A stretch of DNA of 17,384 nt from NCBI GenBank assembly GCA_947254645.1, contig CAMYDW010000025.1:1-17384 (forward strand). The letters run 5' to 3'. The DNA is from an uncultured Peptococcaceae bacterium (lineage in GTDB: Bacteria > Bacillota > Peptococcia > Peptococcales > Peptococcaceae). The first letter of the stretch is position 1; the number at the start of each line of letters is the position of its first letter. Below, piece after piece: positions 14,486 through 17,384 of the stretch. The position numbers were made by a program, and so were the translations under genes. Under the pieces are notes generated by a model. That model saw nothing but the letters and a program-made list of their open reading frames with translations, ran no database searches and was not told the DNA's origin.

Positions 14486-14944
14486 TTAATATTTCTCTCT
14501 TTCTCTGAGCGCCCTATTCATTTCACGCTCAGCAGTTTTCTTTGCTTCTGTTGCTCTCTTATCATATAGTTTTTTACCTTTGGCAATAGCAAGTTCAACT
14601 TTTACTTTATCATTTTTAAAATAAACCTTTAGAGGTATTAAACTAAGTCCTTTTTCCTGCAATTTTGATTGTAATTTAAGAATCTCTTTTTTATGCAATA
14701 ATATTTTGCGTTGTCTTAAGGGATCTACATTAAAGCGATTTCCTTGTTCATAAGGACTAATATGAGCACCTTCAAGAAACATCTCATTATTTCTAATAAA
14801 CAAATATGATTCTTTTAGATTAATACGTCCTGCACGAATAGATTTAACTTCTGTACCTGTTAATACGATTCCTGCCTCTATCGTATCTAAGATAAAATAA
14901 TCATGCCTTGCTTTTCGATTTTCTGCTATAACTTTTTGTCCCAC
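14486..14944 (-). CDS. smpB: SsrA-binding protein SmpB
   Basis: Partner of tmRNA in trans-translation, which rescues stalled ribosomes and tags the product for degradation. Family blocks are visible: NRKARHDYFI near the N-terminus, GIVLTGTEVKSIRAGRINLKESY, the EGAHISPYEQGN motif, RKILLHKKEI, and the C-terminal GKKLYDKRATEAKKTAEREMNRALR tail that enters the mRNA channel. The start is taken as GTG at 14944-14942. AAAGGAAG lies eight bases upstream and the product then has 152 residues, the usual size, with family N-terminus GQKVIAENRKARHDY. The frame is open further upstream, inside rnr. The start overlaps the 3' end of rnr by 44 bases. Confidence 0.95.
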   Translation of the reverse strand: MGQKVIAENRKARHDYFILDTIEAGIVLTGTEVKSIRAGRINLKESYLFIRNNEMFLEGAHISPYEQGNRFNVDPLRQRKILLHKKEILKLQSKLQEKGLSLIPLKVYFKNDKVKVELAIAKGKKLYDKRATEAKKTAEREMNRALREREKY

Positions 14945-17237
14945 GTTTTTTACTTCCTTTTCCAGAACTATTGAATTTATTTCGTCCTTGACCTGGTGTT
15001 TTCTCAGAAAGATTTTTTTGCTTTTTCTTTTTGGCAACAACTTTTTTTCTTGAGTTTTCTTCTTTAAAGGATGTTTTTATCTTGTTGCTCTTATTCTTAT
15101 TTGCATCTTTAGAGCCAATAACTAAAAAATCTATTTTTGATTCTTCTACGCTTACATTAATAAGCTTAACTTTAATATCTTGACCCAATTGATAAACATT
15201 TCCAGTATGCTCACCAACTAATCTGATATTCTCTTCATCATAAGTATAAAAATCATCAAACAAACTAGAAATATGAACAAGACCTTCTACAGAATTGTCC
15301 AATCGAACAAAAAAACCAAACCCAGTGACATTGACAATTTTACCAATAAAAATTTGATCCACAAAAGCAGCCATGTATTCCGCTTTCTTTAAATCTACAC
15401 TAGCACGCTCTGCTTCTTCGGCATTTCTTTCACATTGGCTGGCTTGTTCACTTGCATTTGTAAGTATCGTTTTATAATGAATGTTTCGACGTTCGGTAAT
15501 CATACCATCATGTTGCAAATATTCTTTGATTAAGCGATGAATCGATAAATCACTATATCTTCTAATTGGAGAAGTAAAGTGTGTGTAATATTTCGATGCT
15601 AAGCCAAAATGTGTTGTTTTATCAGTAGTGTAGTAGGCGTGATTCATCATTCTCAGGAGCATCATATCTACAATCTGAGAGCAATTTTTTTGCTCTGCTT
15701 GATGAAGAATATTTTGAAAGTCTCGGGCGCTTAATGTATCTTTATCCTGCGGCAATCTAATCCCTAGTTTAGGAAGATATTTCATTAAAAGAGCCAGCTT
15801 TTCTTTATCAGGCTCATCATGCACACGATAAATAAAAGGTGCCTTTCTTCTGAAGAAATGAGCTGCTACTGTCTCGTTGGCAATAATCATAAATTCTTCG
15901 ATAATTTTTTCAGCATTGCCACGTTCTCTTAATTGAATCTCTGTAACCTTCCCCTTGTCATCTAAAATTACTTTACTTTCTGGTAAATTAAATTCTAGAG
16001 CGCCACGCTCTTTGCGTTTTTGATACAACAATGCTCTTAAATCATTCATTTCATTGAACATTTCAACGTAAGAAGCATCTCTGAAAGATTGTGACTCAAG
16101 GATTTGATTCACTTGATCATATGTAAAACGCTCTGATACATTAATGACCGCTTCAGTAATTTCGGTAGTTACAATTTGGCCATTTTGATTAATTTCCATT
16201 AAACAGGATAAAGTTAGACGATCTTCACCAGCATTCAAACTACATATCCCATTAGAAATACTTGGCGGAAGCATTGGTAGAACCCTATCTACAAAATACA
16301 CACTGGTGCCCCGTTTAAAAGCTTCTTGATCTAAAATGGAATTTTCTCTAATATATTCACCAACATCGGCAATATGTACGCCTAATAAATAATGCCCATT
16401 GGATAAAATTTCTAATGAAACCGCATCATCTAAATCTTTTGAATCAGCACCATCAATGGTAATCATACGATATAATCGAAAATCTCTACGTCTATAAATA
16501 TCATCTTCCATCGACAAAGAACATAGCCGCTCTGCTTCGTGTATCTGTTCTTCTGTAAAATGAGGTGAGAGATTATATCTGTAAACCAATGAAAGAATAT
16601 CTACACCAACATCTTGTCCATGACCTATATATTTGATGATTTTACCTTCAGGACTCTCGTGGCGATTGCCCCATGAAGTGATTTCAATAATGACTTTATC
16701 ACCATTTTGACATTGTGTTAGAGGGTTCTCTACCACAATAATATCCTGGTCAAAGGTCATATTATCAGGGGTCACACTGGCATAAGATTTCTTCTCTTTA
16801 TAGATGCCAATAAAAGTCGTATTTTGGCGCTCTAAGATACGAATAACTTCACATTCACTTTTATTTTTTGTTCCATCTTTACGCGTGTTCGCTGGTCGAA
16901 TGATACGCACAATCACCCGATCTCCATTTTGAGCAGAGTTTAAGTTATCTATTGGGATATATAAATCCTCAATATCAATATTATCATTTACTAAAAAGCC
17001 AAATCCTTTTTTATTTTTTTTGACACGTCCAATATAAAGATTCATCAGTTCAGTAATGCCATATCTATCATGGCGTGTTTTGATGATTTTTCCTTGCTTT
17101 TCTAGGGAGTCAAGCCCCTCTGTGAGTACAGAGAGACCTATTTCCTTATTTTCTTTAAATATATCTATAATTGTTTCTAGACTGGTTGGTTTTGTTATCG
17201 TTGATTTTAATGTTTCATAAATAAAATCTTCTTTCAT
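14901..17237 (-). CDS. rnr: Ribonuclease R (3'-5' exoribonuclease)
   Basis: A 778-residue RNase II/RNB-family enzyme that degrades structured RNA and, with SmpB-tmRNA, non-stop mRNA. The order is a winged-helix-like N-terminus (about 1-65), cold-shock OB domains (GFGFLVND near 78 and a second copy), the RNB catalytic domain from about 250, and an S1 domain from about 633 (GKIVNVTGFGFFVRLDNSVEGLVHISSL). A Lys/Arg-rich tail occupies about 723-778. The metal-binding Asp cluster is in IDGADSKDLDDAV (D262, D268, D270, D271). The ATG at 17237 has GAGGTG upstream. In Firmicutes secG usually precedes rnr, but here an IS end lies 84 bases upstream. No clear promoter is seen in that gap. Confidence 0.96.
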   Translation of the reverse strand: MKEDFIYETLKSTITKPTSLETIIDIFKENKEIGLSVLTEGLDSLEKQGKIIKTRHDRYGITELMNLYIGRVKKNKKGFGFLVNDNIDIEDLYIPIDNLNSAQNGDRVIVRIIRPANTRKDGTKNKSECEVIRILERQNTTFIGIYKEKKSYASVTPDNMTFDQDIIVVENPLTQCQNGDKVIIEITSWGNRHESPEGKIIKYIGHGQDVGVDILSLVYRYNLSPHFTEEQIHEAERLCSLSMEDDIYRRRDFRLYRMITIDGADSKDLDDAVSLEILSNGHYLLGVHIADVGEYIRENSILDQEAFKRGTSVYFVDRVLPMLPPSISNGICSLNAGEDRLTLSCLMEINQNGQIVTTEITEAVINVSERFTYDQVNQILESQSFRDASYVEMFNEMNDLRALLYQKRKERGALEFNLPESKVILDDKGKVTEIQLRERGNAEKIIEEFMIIANETVAAHFFRRKAPFIYRVHDEPDKEKLALLMKYLPKLGIRLPQDKDTLSARDFQNILHQAEQKNCSQIVDMMLLRMMNHAYYTTDKTTHFGLASKYYTHFTSPIRRYSDLSIHRLIKEYLQHDGMITERRNIHYKTILTNASEQASQCERNAEEAERASVDLKKAEYMAAFVDQIFIGKIVNVTGFGFFVRLDNSVEGLVHISSLFDDFYTYDEENIRLVGEHTGNVYQLGQDIKVKLINVSVEESKIDFLVIGSKDANKNKSNKIKTSFKEENSRKKVVAKKKKQKNLSEKTPGQGRNKFNSSGKGSKKRGTKSYSRKSKSKA

Positions 17238-17321
17238 TACACCGACACCTCACTTATCTTTATACCTTAACACAGCGGTATATTTTACGCAATAAAAGGC
17301 AAAATAAAAAAGCAGGTATTC

Positions 17322-17384
17322 TGATGTGCACCCCAAAAACTGGACATATTAATTGCTAAGCAAGACCCATGGATGTCATCCTGT
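17322..17384 (-). mobile_element. End of an IS3-family (IS150-like) insertion sequence, cut by window edge
   Basis: The sequence from 17322 begins TGATGTG and continues CACCCCAAAAACTGGACA. This resembles IS150-group terminal inverted repeats, which typically read TG...ACCCCAAAAAGTTGGACA and start with TG. The inside of the element lies to the right. A transposase frame ends on the minus strand at 17356, so this would be the right end of the element, with the transposase read toward rnr. The other end and any target duplication are outside the window. Confidence 0.75.
17356..17384 (-). CDS. C-terminal tip of an IS3-family transposase OrfB, cut by window edge
   Basis: Only nine whole codons and a stop are visible: RMTSMGLA then TAG at 17358-17356, with the preceding codon ending in AC (possibly Tyr). 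IS150-type OrfB proteins usually end in 'SPVQYR' plus a few residues, which fits. The call rests mainly on the adjacent inverted repeat. Confidence 0.5.

Noticed and set aside
14945..15040. Upstream extension of smpB to 184 residues
   Set aside because: The extra N-terminus lies inside rnr, is unlike SmpB, and the GTG at 14944 has a well-placed ribosome binding site.

Overview
This is an AT-rich chromosomal segment of a Firmicute (Bacillota). It holds mostly housekeeping genes, nearly all on the minus strand. The RNase P RNA looks like the ancestral type A rather than the type B of Bacilli, a glycyl T-box is present, and a wall-hydrolase protein has copper-amine-oxidase-like N-terminal repeats. 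Together these point to Clostridia or Negativicutes rather than Bacilli. I cannot name the genus from sequence alone.

Layout, read along the minus strand from right to left. The right edge (17322-17384) carries one end of an IS3-family (IS150-like) insertion sequence with the last codons of its transposase. Next come rnr (RNase R) and smpB, which overlap, and a short ORF for a 59-residue membrane protein (14305-14484). A strong two-way terminator separates these from a plus-strand cyclophilin (13736-14257). The cyclophilin is divergent from a secreted glucosaminidase and a HEAT-like protein that starts with TTG. The RNase P RNA gene rnpB follows (about 11441-11767). A plus-strand DUF1858 gene converges on it, and the two share a 27-bp perfect hairpin terminator. 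The DUF1858 gene is divergent from tcdA through promoters whose -10 boxes overlap. Then come trx, a small plus-strand gene of unknown function (9618-9980), and a nifU-nrdR-recO cluster.

The left half is one tightly packed run: glyQ-glyS-yicC-gmk-rpoZ-coaBC-metK-priA, with gaps of 1 to 30 bases as far as metK. It starts at a good sigma-A promoter and a glycine T-box leader with specifier GGC. No terminator or new leader is visible between glyQ and the 3' end of metK, so nucleotide, coenzyme A and SAM genes may lie partly under a glycine-tRNA sensor. A 30-base palindrome sits between metK and priA, and priA runs off the left edge.

The functions are translation and its quality control (glyQS, rnr-smpB, rnpB, tcdA), nucleotide and cofactor supply (gmk, coaBC, metK), redox and Fe-S chemistry (trx, nifU, DUF1858), DNA replication and repair (priA, recO, nrdR) and cell wall turnover. 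I see no CRISPR array, phage, toxin-antitoxin or defence system. The notable points are regulatory architecture, two small uncharacterised genes and the IS end, not a clearly new system.
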